From the NCBI GenBank assembly GCA_021295715.1, contig JAGWBV010000010.1, forward strand, positions 1 to 48,254: DNA of 48,254 nt, given 5' to 3'. Within the stretch, counting starts at the first letter, position 1, and every line of letters starts with the position of its first letter. Shown in pieces: positions 6,860-15,950 of this stretch. The position numbers and the translations under genes are program-made. The notes under the pieces are model-generated. The model searched no databases. It saw only the letters and a program-made list of their open reading frames with translations, and had not been told where the DNA came from. Source of the stretch: Candidatus Poribacteria bacterium (lineage in GTDB: Bacteria; Poribacteria; WGA-4E; WGA-3G).

Positions 6860-7657
6860 ATGCAGACTCAAGCAGAACAGACCCCTTACGATATCACCAT
6901 TGAGCGCTTTAACAAAGCGATTGAACGAAGACCTACTTTTGCCCAAGGCTATAACTATCGAGGTATTGCCTATGGTAATATAGGCGAAATTGACCGCGCC
7001 ATTGAAGACTTTAACACGGCTATTAGACGCAAAGAAAACTACGCCGAGGCATACAGCAATCGAGGGGCAGCTTACCGCATCAAAGGTGACTATGATCGCG
7101 CATTTGAAGATTGCAATATAGCGATAAGACTTGACCCAAATTTACCAGAAGCATACAACAATCGCGGAATAGCGTATAAACTCACAGGTGAAATAGATCG
7201 GGCTATTGAAGACTATAACACAGCAATAGAACTTGACCCCAGTTTTGCTTATGCCTACTACAACCGTGGTATTGTTTACTATGAAAAACAAGAATTTGAT
7301 CTCGCCATCAAAGATTATACCAAAGCCATAGAACTGAGACCAAACCTCGTCCATCCCTATAACAATCGTGGTAATGTTTACAGGAAAAAAGGCGAGTATG
7401 AACGTGCCATCAAAGATTATGACGCGGCGATAGAGCGTAACACTGATTTGGCAGAGCCATACTACAATCGGGGTATGGTATTCTTACGCTTGAAAAAATG
7501 GGAAAAAGCCAAAGAAGATTTGACAACTGCCAGAGACAAGCAGGAAAATATCATCATTGAACAGTTTCGCAAAGAATACGAAAACGTTGCCGCCCTTGAG
7601 CAGAAACATGAGATTAAACTACCGGAAGACATCGCCGCACTGCTAACTTCCCCGTAA
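6860..7657 (+). CDS. TPR protein with conserved FRG-family tail
   Basis: 265 residues made of about six to seven consecutive 34-residue tetratricopeptide repeats (for example YNNRGIAYKLTGEIDRAIED and YYNRGIVYYEKQEFDLAIKD), then a tail, FRKEYENVAALEQKHEIKLP, EDIAALLTSP. No signal peptide. AAGGAG lies in the end of the FRG gene and the gap is 3 nt, so the pair is one operon from the repeat-borne promoter. The repeats are highly alike at DNA level, so copy number may vary by recombination. TPRs mediate protein binding; the partner is presumably the FRG protein. Confidence 0.85.
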   Translation: MQTQAEQTPYDITIERFNKAIERRPTFAQGYNYRGIAYGNIGEIDRAIEDFNTAIRRKENYAEAYSNRGAAYRIKGDYDRAFEDCNIAIRLDPNLPEAYNNRGIAYKLTGEIDRAIEDYNTAIELDPSFAYAYYNRGIVYYEKQEFDLAIKDYTKAIELRPNLVHPYNNRGNVYRKKGEYERAIKDYDAAIERNTDLAEPYYNRGMVFLRLKKWEKAKEDLTTARDKQENIIIEQFRKEYENVAALEQKHEIKLPEDIAALLTSP

Positions 7658-8227
7658 GAATAACAGTAAAGCGATTTATCGCTGATTCGCAAAATGTTAC
7701 ACTTTCTGCCAAATTATTTTTTGTTCGTACAGAAGAATCGAATAAAAAAATGCGTCTAAACCCACGCACACATTGGATTCTCAGACAAGTTTAGCAAGTT
7801 CCCCAAAACACAAAAAAGTTACCAAATCGTAACTTTTTAGCAAATTAGTTTAAAATAAATTAACATTTGTTATCCATAAAAACTGATTGAAAACCGAGTC
7901 TGAAGTTTCAGTGTAAGCATTTCAAATACCTCCTATCAAAACCATTCAAAAATCCAGCCATTTCTATATTCACGAACTTTTGAAAACCTACCCTTTTTCA
8001 GATTTTACTCTGAATACTCTGAAACTCGCCACATTTTCTTATCCTTATGTTTGAGTCGTGTCACCGAGATCGCGACCTGATTGACTGCTAACGACTGAAT
8101 CCTTCTGAACAAAAATCTTGAAAAAAGTATCCAAATATGAGATAATGTATTTTGGAATTAAAATACCTTTACAGGGCGAAACTTACAGGTTTCCCATTTT
8201 ACACAAGCAAAGGAGAAAACACGCAAG
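7658..8227. other. AT-rich intergenic boundary region
   Basis: 570 bases without a supported gene on either strand. This is the border between the accessory island and the catabolic region. It is low in GC with A/T runs, and the only recognisable signals are the promoter at 8118-8146 and the ribosome site of the next gene. Confidence 0.6.
8118..8146 (+). promoter_or_regulatory. Sigma-70 promoter for the gene at 8228
   Basis: TTGAAA at 8118-8123, 17-base spacer, GATAAT at 8141-8146, leaving a leader of about 75 bases before the start at 8228. Confidence 0.5.
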
Positions 8228-9400
8228 ATGCCACTGAACAGGAAAATACGTTACGGCATGGTAGGAGGTGGACCGGATGCCTTCATCGGTGCTGTCCATC
8301 GTAAAGCCGCTGCACTTGATGGAGAAATCGATCTCGTTGCTGGGGCGTTCTCATCATCACCCGAAAAATCCCGACAGCAAGGTGCTGAACTCTTCCTCGA
8401 TCCGAGTCGGGTCTATGGATCTTACAAAGAGATGGCAGAGAAAGAGAGCCAACTTCCCGATGGCGAACGCATTGATTTCGTCTCAATCGTAACACCGAAT
8501 CACGTCCATTTTGATGTCGCCAAAACCTTTATTGAATCCGGGTTTCACGTCGTCTGTGATAAGCCGATGACTACAACGGTTGCCGATGCTGAAACGTTAT
8601 GCAGCCTCGTCAAAGAACACGATGTCGTTTTCGCACTCACGCACAACTACACAGGCTATCCGATGGTGAAGCAGGCACGTGAACTCGTGAAAGCGGGGAA
8701 ACTCGGAACGCTCCGTAAGATCGTCGTTGAATACCCGCAAGGTTGGCTCGCTACATTCTTAGAGGACGAAGGCGCGAAACAAGCCGTCTGGCGCACGGAT
8801 CCGAACCAAGCGGGTGCATCCTCATGTATCGGAGACATCGGTTCCCACGCTGAGAACTTGGCACACTATATCACCGGACTCGACATCGAAGAAATTTGTG
8901 CCGACATGACCACTTTCGTAGAGGGACGCTTATTAGAAGACGATGGAAACCTGCTCGTGCATTATGAAAACGGTGTCCGTGGTGTGCTTTATGCATCGCA
9001 AATTTCGGTAGGTGAAGAGAACAATCTGCGTATCCGTGTCTACGGCACCGACGCGTCGCTGGAATGGCAACAAGAAAATCCGAACTATCTCTACGTCCGC
9101 TTCCCCGACGGTCCCGAACAGGTTTATAAACGCGGCAACGATTATCTGTCAGAAGTCGTGCAACACAATTCGCGGATACCGTTCGGACACCCAGAAGCTT
9201 TTATTGAAGCATTCGCAAATATCTATGTAAACGCAGCGCGGACAATCGCAGCGAAAATCGCAGGGGAAACCCCAACTGAGTTTGATACAGATTTTCCAAC
9301 CGTCCAAGATGGCGCACGCGGCGTGCACTTCATTAATGCAGCTGTAGATAGTGGTAAACAACGCGCGTGGATCGATGCAAGGTATACGCCACCGGCATAA
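8228..9400 (+). CDS. Gfo/Idh/MocA family oxidoreductase
   Basis: 390 residues. N-terminal Rossmann fold with a nucleotide-binding loop (YGMVGGGPDAFIG, about 9-21); the family motif is CDKPMTTT (about 112-119, Lys-Pro), followed by the C-terminal alpha/beta domain with the sheet that binds the sugar or cyclitol. GDIGSHAENLAHY holds the conserved Asp/His region of the active site. The family oxidises or interconverts sugars with NAD(P). AAAGGAG lies upstream of the ATG, and a promoter is at 8118-8146. The TIM-barrel isomerase-like gene at 9661 follows in the same direction, a pairing common in inositol and rare-sugar catabolism. Exact substrate unknown. Confidence 0.9.
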   Translation: MPLNRKIRYGMVGGGPDAFIGAVHRKAAALDGEIDLVAGAFSSSPEKSRQQGAELFLDPSRVYGSYKEMAEKESQLPDGERIDFVSIVTPNHVHFDVAKTFIESGFHVVCDKPMTTTVADAETLCSLVKEHDVVFALTHNYTGYPMVKQARELVKAGKLGTLRKIVVEYPQGWLATFLEDEGAKQAVWRTDPNQAGASSCIGDIGSHAENLAHYITGLDIEEICADMTTFVEGRLLEDDGNLLVHYENGVRGVLYASQISVGEENNLRIRVYGTDASLEWQQENPNYLYVRFPDGPEQVYKRGNDYLSEVVQHNSRIPFGHPEAFIEAFANIYVNAARTIAAKIAGETPTEFDTDFPTVQDGARGVHFINAAVDSGKQRAWIDARYTPPA

Positions 9401-9470
9401 TCCTTTCGTAAGATGACATAGGACAAAATGCTCGTGTATTCAGGCATCACAAGAAATGGGAGGGATACTG

Positions 9471-9572
9471 ATGAACACCTATAAAGAAGGGACGCATATC
9501 CCTTATGCCCCTACAGAGGCGGATGAACTTTATCCTGACTCAGATGGAAAACCTATAGCGGTTTCGGAAACT
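9471..9572 (+). pseudogene. N-terminal remnant of a Uma2-like protein
   Basis: Good ribosome site (GGGAGGG) and ATG, then MNTYKEGTHIPYAPTEADEL followed by YPDSDGKPIAVSET. The LYP.SDGKP.A stretch is typical of the start of Uma2/DUF820 restriction-endonuclease-like proteins abundant in such genomes. After about 34 codons the similarity ends; the frame runs on only to 9749 across the start of the next real gene. Likely a truncated relic. Recognition rests on a short motif. Confidence 0.45.
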
Positions 9573-9660
9573 GTCAGAGGACGAAGTTGCTATCCTCTGA
9601 AACATCCTTCTATTTTTAGAATTTACGACAATCAATGGACTACTATCAAGGAGACACACT

Positions 9661-10659
9661 ATGGCAAGACCTGTAACACTCTTTACAGGCCAATGGGCAG
9701 ACTTAACATTAGAGGAATTAGCAGAAAAAGCAAGTGGTTGGGGCTATGATGGCTTAGAACTCGCCTGCTGGGGCGACCATTTTGAGGTTGACAAGGCACT
9801 CGCAGACGATAGCTACTGCCAAGGCAGGCACGATCTACTCGCAAGATACGGACTCAAAGTTTGGTCAATCAGCAATCACCTTGTCGGACAGGCAGTCTGT
9901 GATAATATTGACAGCCGACATCAAGGTATCTTGTCGGAGGCTATCTGGGGCGATGGAGACCCCGCAGGTGTTCAGGAACGTGCCGCCGAAGAGATGAAAA
10001 ACACCGCGCGTGCAGCCGCGAAACTCGGTGTAAGTGTCGTCAATGGGTTCACCGGTAGCTCGATATGGCATCTACTTTACTCTTTTCCTCCGAACGACCC
10101 AGCACAAATTGATGCCGGTTTTGAAGATTTTGCCAACCGCTGGAACCCGATCTTTGATGTCTTTGATGAGGTCGGTGTCAAATTTGGGCTCGAAGTTCAT
10201 CCCACCGAAATTGCTTTTGACATCGTCACTGCGGAACGTGCGATAGAAGCGGTCAACGGCAGAGAAGCGTTCGGATTTAACTACGACCCAAGCCATCTCG
10301 GCTATCAAGGCGTCGACTATGTAGCATTCCTTGAACGACTGAGTCATCGGATTTATCACGTCCACATGAAAGATGTCTGGTGGGCAGACACACCCCGCTT
10401 GTCGGGGGTATTTGGTGGACATCTGAACTTCGGGGATGCCCGGAGAAATTGGGACTTCCGTTCCATCGGTCGCGGTAACGTTAACTTTGAAGAAATTATC
10501 CGTGCCCTCAACCACATGGAGTATGACGGTCCACTCTCTATTGAGTGGGAAGACAGTGGCATGGACAGAGAACACGGCGCACGCGAATCGTGTGCGGCTG
10601 TCAAGGGTTATGACTTTGAACCCTCTGCTGTCGCCTTTGATGCCGCGTTTGAGGAATAA
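9661..10659 (+). CDS. Sugar phosphate isomerase/epimerase (xylose-isomerase-like TIM barrel)
   Basis: 332 residues with an AAGGAG site before the ATG. The TIM barrel is recognisable from [13 protein letters not shown], the metal-ligand Glu in [25 protein letters not shown] (Asp/His ligands), [11 protein letters not shown] and the terminal Glu in [13 protein letters not shown]. This order of E-D-H-E ligands is that of the AP endonuclease family 2 / sugar isomerase group, which isomerises or epimerises sugars and inositol derivatives using a divalent metal. It follows a Gfo/Idh/MocA gene and is probably in the same pathway. Substrate not assignable. Confidence 0.9.
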   Translation: MARPVTLFTGQWADLTLEELAEKASGWGYDGLELACWGDHFEVDKALADDSYCQGRHDLLARYGLKVWSISNHLVGQAVCDNIDSRHQGILSEAIWGDGDPAGVQERAAEEMKNTARAAAKLGVSVVNGFTGSSIWHLLYSFPPNDPAQIDAGFEDFANRWNPIFDVFDEVGVKFGLEVHPTEIAFDIVTAERAIEAVNGREAFGFNYDPSHLGYQGVDYVAFLERLSHRIYHVHMKDVWWADTPRLSGVFGGHLNFGDARRNWDFRSIGRGNVNFEEIIRALNHMEYDGPLSIEWEDSGMDREHGARESCAAVKGYDFEPSAVAFDAAFEE

Positions 10660-10673
10660 GAAGTTCAATGATG

Positions 10674-10703
10674 GGTCTGGCGGGGCACCATCCCCGCCAG
10701 ACC
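10674..10703 (+). terminator. Strong 12-bp hairpin after the isomerase gene
   Basis: GGTCTGGCGGGG, loop CACCAT, CCCCGCCAGACC: a perfect 12-bp stem. It is not followed by a T run on the plus strand, so if it ends transcription it does so without a classical U tract. Confidence 0.5.
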
Positions 10704-10954
10704 TAATAAAAACTGCAGTGCTCCTTAGGTCGGGTAGAGCGGTTAATGACCAAGCCCCGTTAGTCTATCAGTGATCCCTGCTGTTCAGTGACACATTCAT
10801 GGAAAATAGACGTAGCAAAACCCAACAAACTAACGCTGCGCGTGCGAGAATACGCAGCATTTCCAATCTAAATGCTTATGTCGAATCTACGTTAAATTAG
10901 CACCAAAAACTTAGTCTGAAACGAAGTCGAAGGGTTTTTGCTTGGACATTTCCC

Positions 10955-11020
10955 CTAGATCTACGATAAGGAACGTGATCCCCGAAAGCACGCTAACCGA
11001 ACCGCAAGGAAAATTTAAAA
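10955..11020 (-). repeat. Dispersed CTTGCGG repeat, copy 1 (head at a start codon)
   Basis: In reverse complement it reads TTTTAAATTTTCCTTGCGG, then TTCGGTTAG, then ACGTTCCTTATCGTA, matching copies 3, 6 and 8. On the plus strand its head gives ACCGCAAGGAAAATTTAAAA ending one base before the ATG at 11022, so the repeat supplies the AAGGA ribosome site. Confidence 0.7.
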
Positions 11021-11021
11021 A

Positions 11022-12125
11022 ATGGCGAAAGGGACAATTCACCCACCTGAATCTCGATCCTTTATCGATCAACGCACGGGAACACAGATCCGGCAGGTGA
11101 CGACTGCGTCCGCGCTGCACCACCATCCATTCTTCATTATACCTGCGTATGACGACGCAATGCAGCGGCTGATATTTGTCTCACATCGAACCGGAACACC
11201 ACAAATATTCGCAGAAGAAAGAAGCACGGGTGAACTTCGCCAATTAACAGACAGACCTGACATCTCGGAATGGTCGGTGCATCCCTCGCATGATGGAAAA
11301 GCCGTCTACTTCACAGCAGGGACAAGCGGATGGAAAGTAGATTTAGAGACGCTTGAGGCACACGAACTCGTCAATCTCGCCGCAACCGCGATGCAAGATG
11401 AAGGTATGGTCGCCGCCGCTATGGGCACGACCACTTTGAGTCACGATAACCGATGGTGGGCTGTGAGATTCCAGATCGGTAAAGAATCCGCACTTGCTAT
11501 TATCGATACAGACACCGGCGAACACGACATCATCTTACGGAGAGATAGTATCGGGCACCTTCAATTCTGTCCGGACGACTCCAACCTACTTTACTATGCG
11601 GGTCCCTTGACGGATCGGGTATGGGTAATCCATCGCGACGGAAGCGGTAATCGTCGTCTCTATGCTCAGAACCTTGAGAAAAATGAATGGATCACACATG
11701 AAACATGGATTCCCGGGACGCGTGAACTTGCTTTCGTCGACTGGCCCCGCGGTGTGAGATGTGTCAACGCCGATACCGGAATAGTCCGACAAGTGGCAAC
11801 GTTCAACGCGTGGCATGCTATAAGCAACCCTACAGGAACATTTATGGTAGCAGATACGAACTTCCCCGATATCGGTATCCAAATTTTTAATTCACGGGAC
11901 GGTATCGGTGAACCACAGACGTTATGCTATCCTAACGCCTCATCTCTTGGCGAACATTGGAGTCGTCCCTTTCCGTATGCCGCCGGTCCTATTCAGGTTT
12001 ACGCCCCACAGCATACACACCCACATCCATCTTTCAGTCCGGACGGCAAGCACGTTGTATTCACATCAGATCGCAGTGGATATGCCCAAATCTACGAGGC
12101 AACTCTTGAAGACACACAAAAATAA
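11022..12125 (+). CDS. Oligogalacturonate-lyase-like beta-propeller protein
   Basis: 367 residues of WD40/TolB-like blades (for example DAMQRLIFVSHRTGTPQIF and SPDGKHVVFTSDRSGYAQIY). HPPESRSFIDQRTGTQIRQV and ALHHHPFFIIPAYDD near the start, WITHETWIPGTRELAFVDWP in the middle and the HTHPHPSFSPDG cluster near the end resemble polysaccharide lyase family 22, where metal-binding His residues act in cleaving unsaturated oligogalacturonates. No signal peptide, as expected for a cytoplasmic PL22 enzyme. The ATG is set by the repeat-derived AAGGA. Enzyme activity is inferred; other propeller proteins of this type are uncharacterised. Confidence 0.7.
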   Translation: MAKGTIHPPESRSFIDQRTGTQIRQVTTASALHHHPFFIIPAYDDAMQRLIFVSHRTGTPQIFAEERSTGELRQLTDRPDISEWSVHPSHDGKAVYFTAGTSGWKVDLETLEAHELVNLAATAMQDEGMVAAAMGTTTLSHDNRWWAVRFQIGKESALAIIDTDTGEHDIILRRDSIGHLQFCPDDSNLLYYAGPLTDRVWVIHRDGSGNRRLYAQNLEKNEWITHETWIPGTRELAFVDWPRGVRCVNADTGIVRQVATFNAWHAISNPTGTFMVADTNFPDIGIQIFNSRDGIGEPQTLCYPNASSLGEHWSRPFPYAAGPIQVYAPQHTHPHPSFSPDGKHVVFTSDRSGYAQIYEATLEDTQK

Positions 12126-12134
12126 ATAAACATA

Positions 12135-12155
12135 GGAAACTGCTTTTCAGTTTCC
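12135..12155 (+). terminator. Perfect 8-bp hairpin after the propeller gene
   Basis: GGAAACTG, loop CTTTT, CAGTTTCC, ten bases after the stop. There is no T run, so termination strength is uncertain. Confidence 0.45.
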
Positions 12156-12205
12156 CACATTGCAACGGAAAACACACACGGAATTTGTAGCAACACTTAC
12201 AAGAA

Positions 12206-12234
12206 TGTAAAGCAAAAACAAATTATGCTATAAT
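12206..12234 (+). promoter_or_regulatory. Promoter of the crystallin-like gene
   Basis: TGTAAA at 12206-12211, 17-base spacer, TATAAT at 12229-12234, with a 29-base gap to the ATG. The segment AATGTAAAGCAAAAACAAAT recurs with one change at 32613-32632, where the -10 box is lost. Confidence 0.55.
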
Positions 12235-12263
12235 TGGTATAATTTCCATAAAAGGAGAAAGAA

Positions 12264-13658
12264 ATGCCAGTCATCATACCGCGCCTCGTTGTTGAGGTGT
12301 TCCAACATACAAACTTCCGGGGCAGAATGGGATATGTTGTAGAGCCCGTTTCTTTTACGCGAGACATCGGATTTCAAGACAATATTTCTTCTGTTCGCGT
12401 CTACAAGGGTCCGAACTTCTCGTCGAATCCGAATTACAAAGTTATCCTTTACCAGCATCGTAACTTCCGCGGTAAAAAGTTGGCTCTCGGACCAGGGTTT
12501 TACCCGAACTTGCATGACACTGCTTACAACTTCGCCGACAGAATCTCATCAATCAATTTCGGTTCCACACTGGAAGTGGTTGGACCGGAGTGGGGCACTA
12601 TCCCGCTGATTGTAGACTGTTACGAGCACGTCGAATTCCGAGGTAGAAAAATTACTATCCTGCGCGACATCGCCAACCTACGGGACGCGCAAGGCGGAAC
12701 TTGGTTTGAAGACCGAATTTCGTCTATCCGTATCTTCAAAGGACCAGACTTCCCACCACATGGTGCGGAGGTTGTCTTTTACGAACACCCTGACTTTGAG
12801 GGCATGCCCCTACCCATACGCATGGAACCTTCGGAGTATAAGAAGGAGTTGCCGAACCTCCATTTATTACCTCAAAACTTCGGGGATTCTATCTCCGCTG
12901 TGAAGATTGAGGGATGGGCATCTTCCGGTGAGTTCACAGAGATGGTATTTGAAGATGAGTTCATCGGAAACCGTATGCGTCCAGAATGGCGATGGGACGA
13001 CCCGAAAGGCGGCGGCTCCTGGGCAGAACGTCAAGGCTATCTGGAAATGCGGACTGAACCCGGGCAAGACCTCTGGCACGGTCCTGACGGTAGAAGCGGC
13101 GATATGAGTGCACCACGGCTCCTTATGGAAGTCCCTGGAGATTTCGCTATTGAAACCCGCATGCGTATCTCTCCACAACTCAAGGAACACGGCGGCTTAT
13201 TAGTATGGAAAAATCCCAACAGATTCCTTCGACTTGAGAAAACCTCGGGACCGCATGCCTTTAGAGGTGATGTCCGATTTGAACGGCATGTCGGACGCTC
13301 ATTTAACTTACGCGGACGCAGCAGTGGGGTCAGAAATGTCCGAGAACTCTTTTTACGTATAGAACGTAGAGGAAACCAATTCTCTTCTTTTGCCAGTAGT
13401 GACGGCATCCAATGGAAAAGCTGCGGACAAACGAACGTTGGCATGGGAAATTCGGTCCATGTCGGGGTACACGCCTTGTGCCCAGGGAATATACCGCCAA
13501 CCTTAACCCGTTTCGATTTCTTCCGAGTGTTCAAACGGAGAAGCGAGGTTGCCGAATATCGTCCTATTGTTGCTGAACAACACGGTCAGATGTCTGACGA
13601 GGAACGTGAACGTCAAATCGCGGATCGGCGCGAACGTGCCATGCGCGATCTGTCCTAA
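12264..13658 (+). CDS. Beta/gamma-crystallin repeat protein with C-terminal DUF1349-like domain
   Basis: 464 residues. About four crystallin Greek-key units fill residues 1-215: VVEVFQHTNFRGRMGYV, KVILYQHRNFRGKKLALG, LIVDCYEHVEFRGRKITI and EVVFYEHPDFEGMPLPI, each followed by a DxISSVRV/DRISSIRI-type strand that usually forms a calcium site. Residues about 225-420 are a concanavalin-like DUF1349-type domain (WRWDDPKGGGSWAERQGYLE; GLLVWKNPNRFLRLE; SSDGIQWKSCGQTN). The end is charged and helical. No signal peptide is visible, so the protein may be cytoplasmic or exported by another route. AAAGGAG precedes the ATG. Function unknown; calcium binding plus a glycan-binding-like fold is the inference. 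Confidence 0.75.
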   Translation: MPVIIPRLVVEVFQHTNFRGRMGYVVEPVSFTRDIGFQDNISSVRVYKGPNFSSNPNYKVILYQHRNFRGKKLALGPGFYPNLHDTAYNFADRISSINFGSTLEVVGPEWGTIPLIVDCYEHVEFRGRKITILRDIANLRDAQGGTWFEDRISSIRIFKGPDFPPHGAEVVFYEHPDFEGMPLPIRMEPSEYKKELPNLHLLPQNFGDSISAVKIEGWASSGEFTEMVFEDEFIGNRMRPEWRWDDPKGGGSWAERQGYLEMRTEPGQDLWHGPDGRSGDMSAPRLLMEVPGDFAIETRMRISPQLKEHGGLLVWKNPNRFLRLEKTSGPHAFRGDVRFERHVGRSFNLRGRSSGVRNVRELFLRIERRGNQFSSFASSDGIQWKSCGQTNVGMGNSVHVGVHALCPGNIPPTLTRFDFFRVFKRRSEVAEYRPIVAEQHGQMSDEERERQIADRRERAMRDLS

Positions 13659-13780
13659 ATAGCCATCACCATGCTTCGCAGTGAAAACAATCAGCAATCA
13701 GTTTATAGCAAGTGAAAACATCAGCGATGACGACAACGATCTATCAATTACCGATAACCAATATAAGGAGGGAACGGATC

Positions 13781-14680
13781 ATGCGTCTACAGAACAGCAC
13801 CCGTTTTCAGAGCAAATATTTTGTGGAAAATTCGCGGTTCTTTACAGTCTTTGCGAATGCCAAAAGCGCGTTCGCCCTTCTCCTTCTCGTGTTCCTTGTA
13901 TGGAACGGACAGCCCGCCGACGCAATCGTCGGTGCGGTTGAAGACGGTTTAATCGCTTACTGGTCCTTCGACAAAGACACAGTAAAAATTAAAACCGAGG
14001 CGGTAGATCTCTTGTCAGGACTCGCTGCCGCTGTCCATGGGGATCCCGAACTCGCACCTGCTGGCGACTGTAAAGTCGGGGAGTGCGTCCTTTTTGATGG
14101 CAGTGTTGACCGCCTCCTCGTTGAAGATTCAAATCCAGCGACAATCGACCGTGATTGGGAAGAAATCACTCTGGAATGTTGGGTCTATATCAACGCATTA
14201 GATGACAGTTGGAACCGGATCATCTCGCTTGACGATATGCCAACGAACAGTGCAGTCGCGAGCCTTTATTATGACGATGACGATAACCAACACGGTTTCT
14301 TCATCAGAGCCGGAGGTCAATCAACGGTGGCAGCACAGGATAATGTCCTGGAAGACATCCCACTTGAAGAGTGGTTGCACCTTGTAGGCACCTATGATGG
14401 CGCAACGGTTCACTATTATGTGAACGGAAAACAGGAGAAAAAATACGCCATGAAGGGTGGGACAATTGAAAAAGGAGGACTTCTTCTCGGCATTGGGGAT
14501 CGGTCAGATGGATGCGATTGCGACACAATCCAAGGGTACATTGACGAATTCCGAATTTACGATCGCGTCCTGAGTGCAGCAGAGGTACAGAACAACATGA
14601 AAGCCACAGGACTCGATGTCAGTCCTTCCACGAGCCATCTGAGCGTTACGTGGGGACATATCAAAGCAAGACGGAGATAA
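13781..14680 (+). CDS. Secreted LamG/concanavalin-like protein
   Basis: 299 residues from the ATG at 13781, which follows AAGGAGGGAACGGATC; an upstream in-frame ATG at 13712 lacks this site. A signal-type segment (SAFALLLLVFLVWNGQPADA) ends near residue 46. The mature part is one LamG domain: DGLIAYWSFDKDTVKI, CVLFDGSVDRLLVED, ITLECWVYINALDD, EWLHLVGTYDGATVHYYVNG and GYIDEFRIYDRVLSAAEVQ. Such proteins are very numerous in Poribacteria-like genomes and are thought to bind glycans or matrix. The stop is followed three bases later by a dispersed repeat copy. Confidence 0.85.
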   Translation: MRLQNSTRFQSKYFVENSRFFTVFANAKSAFALLLLVFLVWNGQPADAIVGAVEDGLIAYWSFDKDTVKIKTEAVDLLSGLAAAVHGDPELAPAGDCKVGECVLFDGSVDRLLVEDSNPATIDRDWEEITLECWVYINALDDSWNRIISLDDMPTNSAVASLYYDDDDNQHGFFIRAGGQSTVAAQDNVLEDIPLEEWLHLVGTYDGATVHYYVNGKQEKKYAMKGGTIEKGGLLLGIGDRSDGCDCDTIQGYIDEFRIYDRVLSAAEVQNNMKATGLDVSPSTSHLSVTWGHIKARRR

Positions 14681-14683
14681 TCC

Positions 14684-14774
14684 TTTTAATTTCCCTTGCG
14701 GTTAAACAACGTGGGATTGACAATTGACGTTCCTTTCTCAAACCCGTCTTCCACTACGTTACGGACTACGTGCT
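14684..14774 (+). repeat. Dispersed CTTGCGG repeat, copy 2
   Basis: TTTTAATTTCCCTTGCGG at the head, ATTGACGTTCCTTTC in the middle and ACGTTACGGACTACGTGCT at the end. Its head starts three bases after the stop of the LamG gene. Confidence 0.7.
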
Positions 14775-14845
14775 CTGTTTTTTATGGCAATTGGAAGCCT
14801 GCGCGTAACGATGTGGAGCGCAGCCCAGGAGGCGATAAATTAAAA

Positions 14846-15853
14846 ATGGAAACGATTGGAGTTGGCGTTATCGGATGCGGCGGCATGGGCAGAAGTCTTG
14901 CCACCAGTGCACACGCTGTTGAAGGAATAGAGGTTATCTCTGTCAGTGATGTTCAGGAAGCACTGGCTGAAAAACTTGCCACAGACCTTGGGACGTCCTA
15001 CACACTCAATTACCACGACTTACTCGCCGATGATCGGATTCGTGCGGTCCTCATCGCGTCTCCACCGTTTATGCACTCACAAATGGCTGTCGATGCGGCA
15101 AACGCAGGCAAACACGTATTTTCGGAAAAACCGATGGCTCCCACGTTAGAGGCGTGCGACGCGATGATTACCGCTGCTGAGGAAAACGGGGTCAAACTTA
15201 CCATCGGTTTGGTGTGTCGTTACCACGCGACGCATGCCACCGTTCGAGAAATTGTGCAGAGCGGAGAACTCGGTGCCCCTGCTTGTATGAAGGTGCATCG
15301 CATCGGCGGACCGTGGCGTAGTGGATACAGTCACACGCCATGGCGATTGGAACGTGCGAAGTCCGGTGGGAGTCTCATGGAAATCAACGCCCATGAAGTC
15401 GATTTTATGCGTTGGACCTGCGGCGATGTCTCAACTGTCTACGCCACCGGTGGACAATACGGACCCGATAAAAGCGACTATCCAGATGTCGTGCTTGCTT
15501 CCTTGCAGTTTGCGAACGGAGCGGTCGGTTTGCTTCACTCCAGTCATGTCTCCGCTGTCGGTGGGTATGGCGGACGCGTCGATTGTGAAGGCGGTTCTAT
15601 CTATTTTCCACAGATCTGGGGTGGCGATGCCGCTATCGAGATTAAACCTTTTGAGGGTAAAGGACGACAGATTAAAATAGCAGACATTGAAGTGCCACCG
15701 CCGGTTCAAGAAGAGATTCGCGTCTTTATAGACGCAATTCGCAACGATACACAACCACCTATCACAGGTTTAGACGGTCGTGCCGCCGCTGAAATCGCAT
15801 TAGCTGCATACCAATCTGTTGAAAGCGGGCAACCGGTTCCGTTACCCCTTTAA
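14846..15853 (+). CDS. Gfo/Idh/MocA family oxidoreductase
   Basis: 335 residues. The start is the ATG at 14846, with CAGGAGGCG upstream; the longer frame to 14696 runs through the dispersed repeat and is not used. VGVIGCGGMGRSLATSAHAV is the Rossmann nucleotide loop, SEKPMAPTLEACDAM has the conserved Lys-Pro, and GGSLMEINAHEVDFMRW has the conserved His (and Asp) of the active site. Most like the myo-inositol or scyllo-inositol dehydrogenase and sugar dehydrogenase subgroup. It lies upstream of a mannonate-dehydratase-like gene; a shared sugar-acid or polyol pathway is plausible. Confidence 0.9.
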   Translation: METIGVGVIGCGGMGRSLATSAHAVEGIEVISVSDVQEALAEKLATDLGTSYTLNYHDLLADDRIRAVLIASPPFMHSQMAVDAANAGKHVFSEKPMAPTLEACDAMITAAEENGVKLTIGLVCRYHATHATVREIVQSGELGAPACMKVHRIGGPWRSGYSHTPWRLERAKSGGSLMEINAHEVDFMRWTCGDVSTVYATGGQYGPDKSDYPDVVLASLQFANGAVGLLHSSHVSAVGGYGGRVDCEGGSIYFPQIWGGDAAIEIKPFEGKGRQIKIADIEVPPPVQEEIRVFIDAIRNDTQPPITGLDGRAAAEIALAAYQSVESGQPVPLPL

Positions 15854-15950
15854 TGGCAGATGGAGATAAATGTCGATGCTCTGGGCGGAATCCGCAGAAA
15901 TACCCAAGCGACACCTACTTCACCAAACCGCAGCTTTTTTACCTATTAAG

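Larger units (their letters stand above)
10660..11021. other. Intergenic stretch with hairpin and dispersed repeat
   Basis: No gene seen. It contains the 12-bp hairpin at 10674 and, at its right end, a copy of the dispersed CTTGCGG repeat in reverse orientation that reaches the next start codon. Confidence 0.5.

Noticed and set aside
10072-10668. Long minus-strand frame (198 codons) antisense to the isomerase gene
   Set aside because: The plus-strand TIM-barrel protein has all expected motifs; the antisense frame reflects codon bias only.
14696-14845. N-terminal extension of the second Gfo/Idh/MocA gene
   Set aside because: The extra 50 codons are dispersed-repeat DNA starting with TTG; the ATG at 14846 has an AGGAGG site and the Rossmann fold begins right after it.
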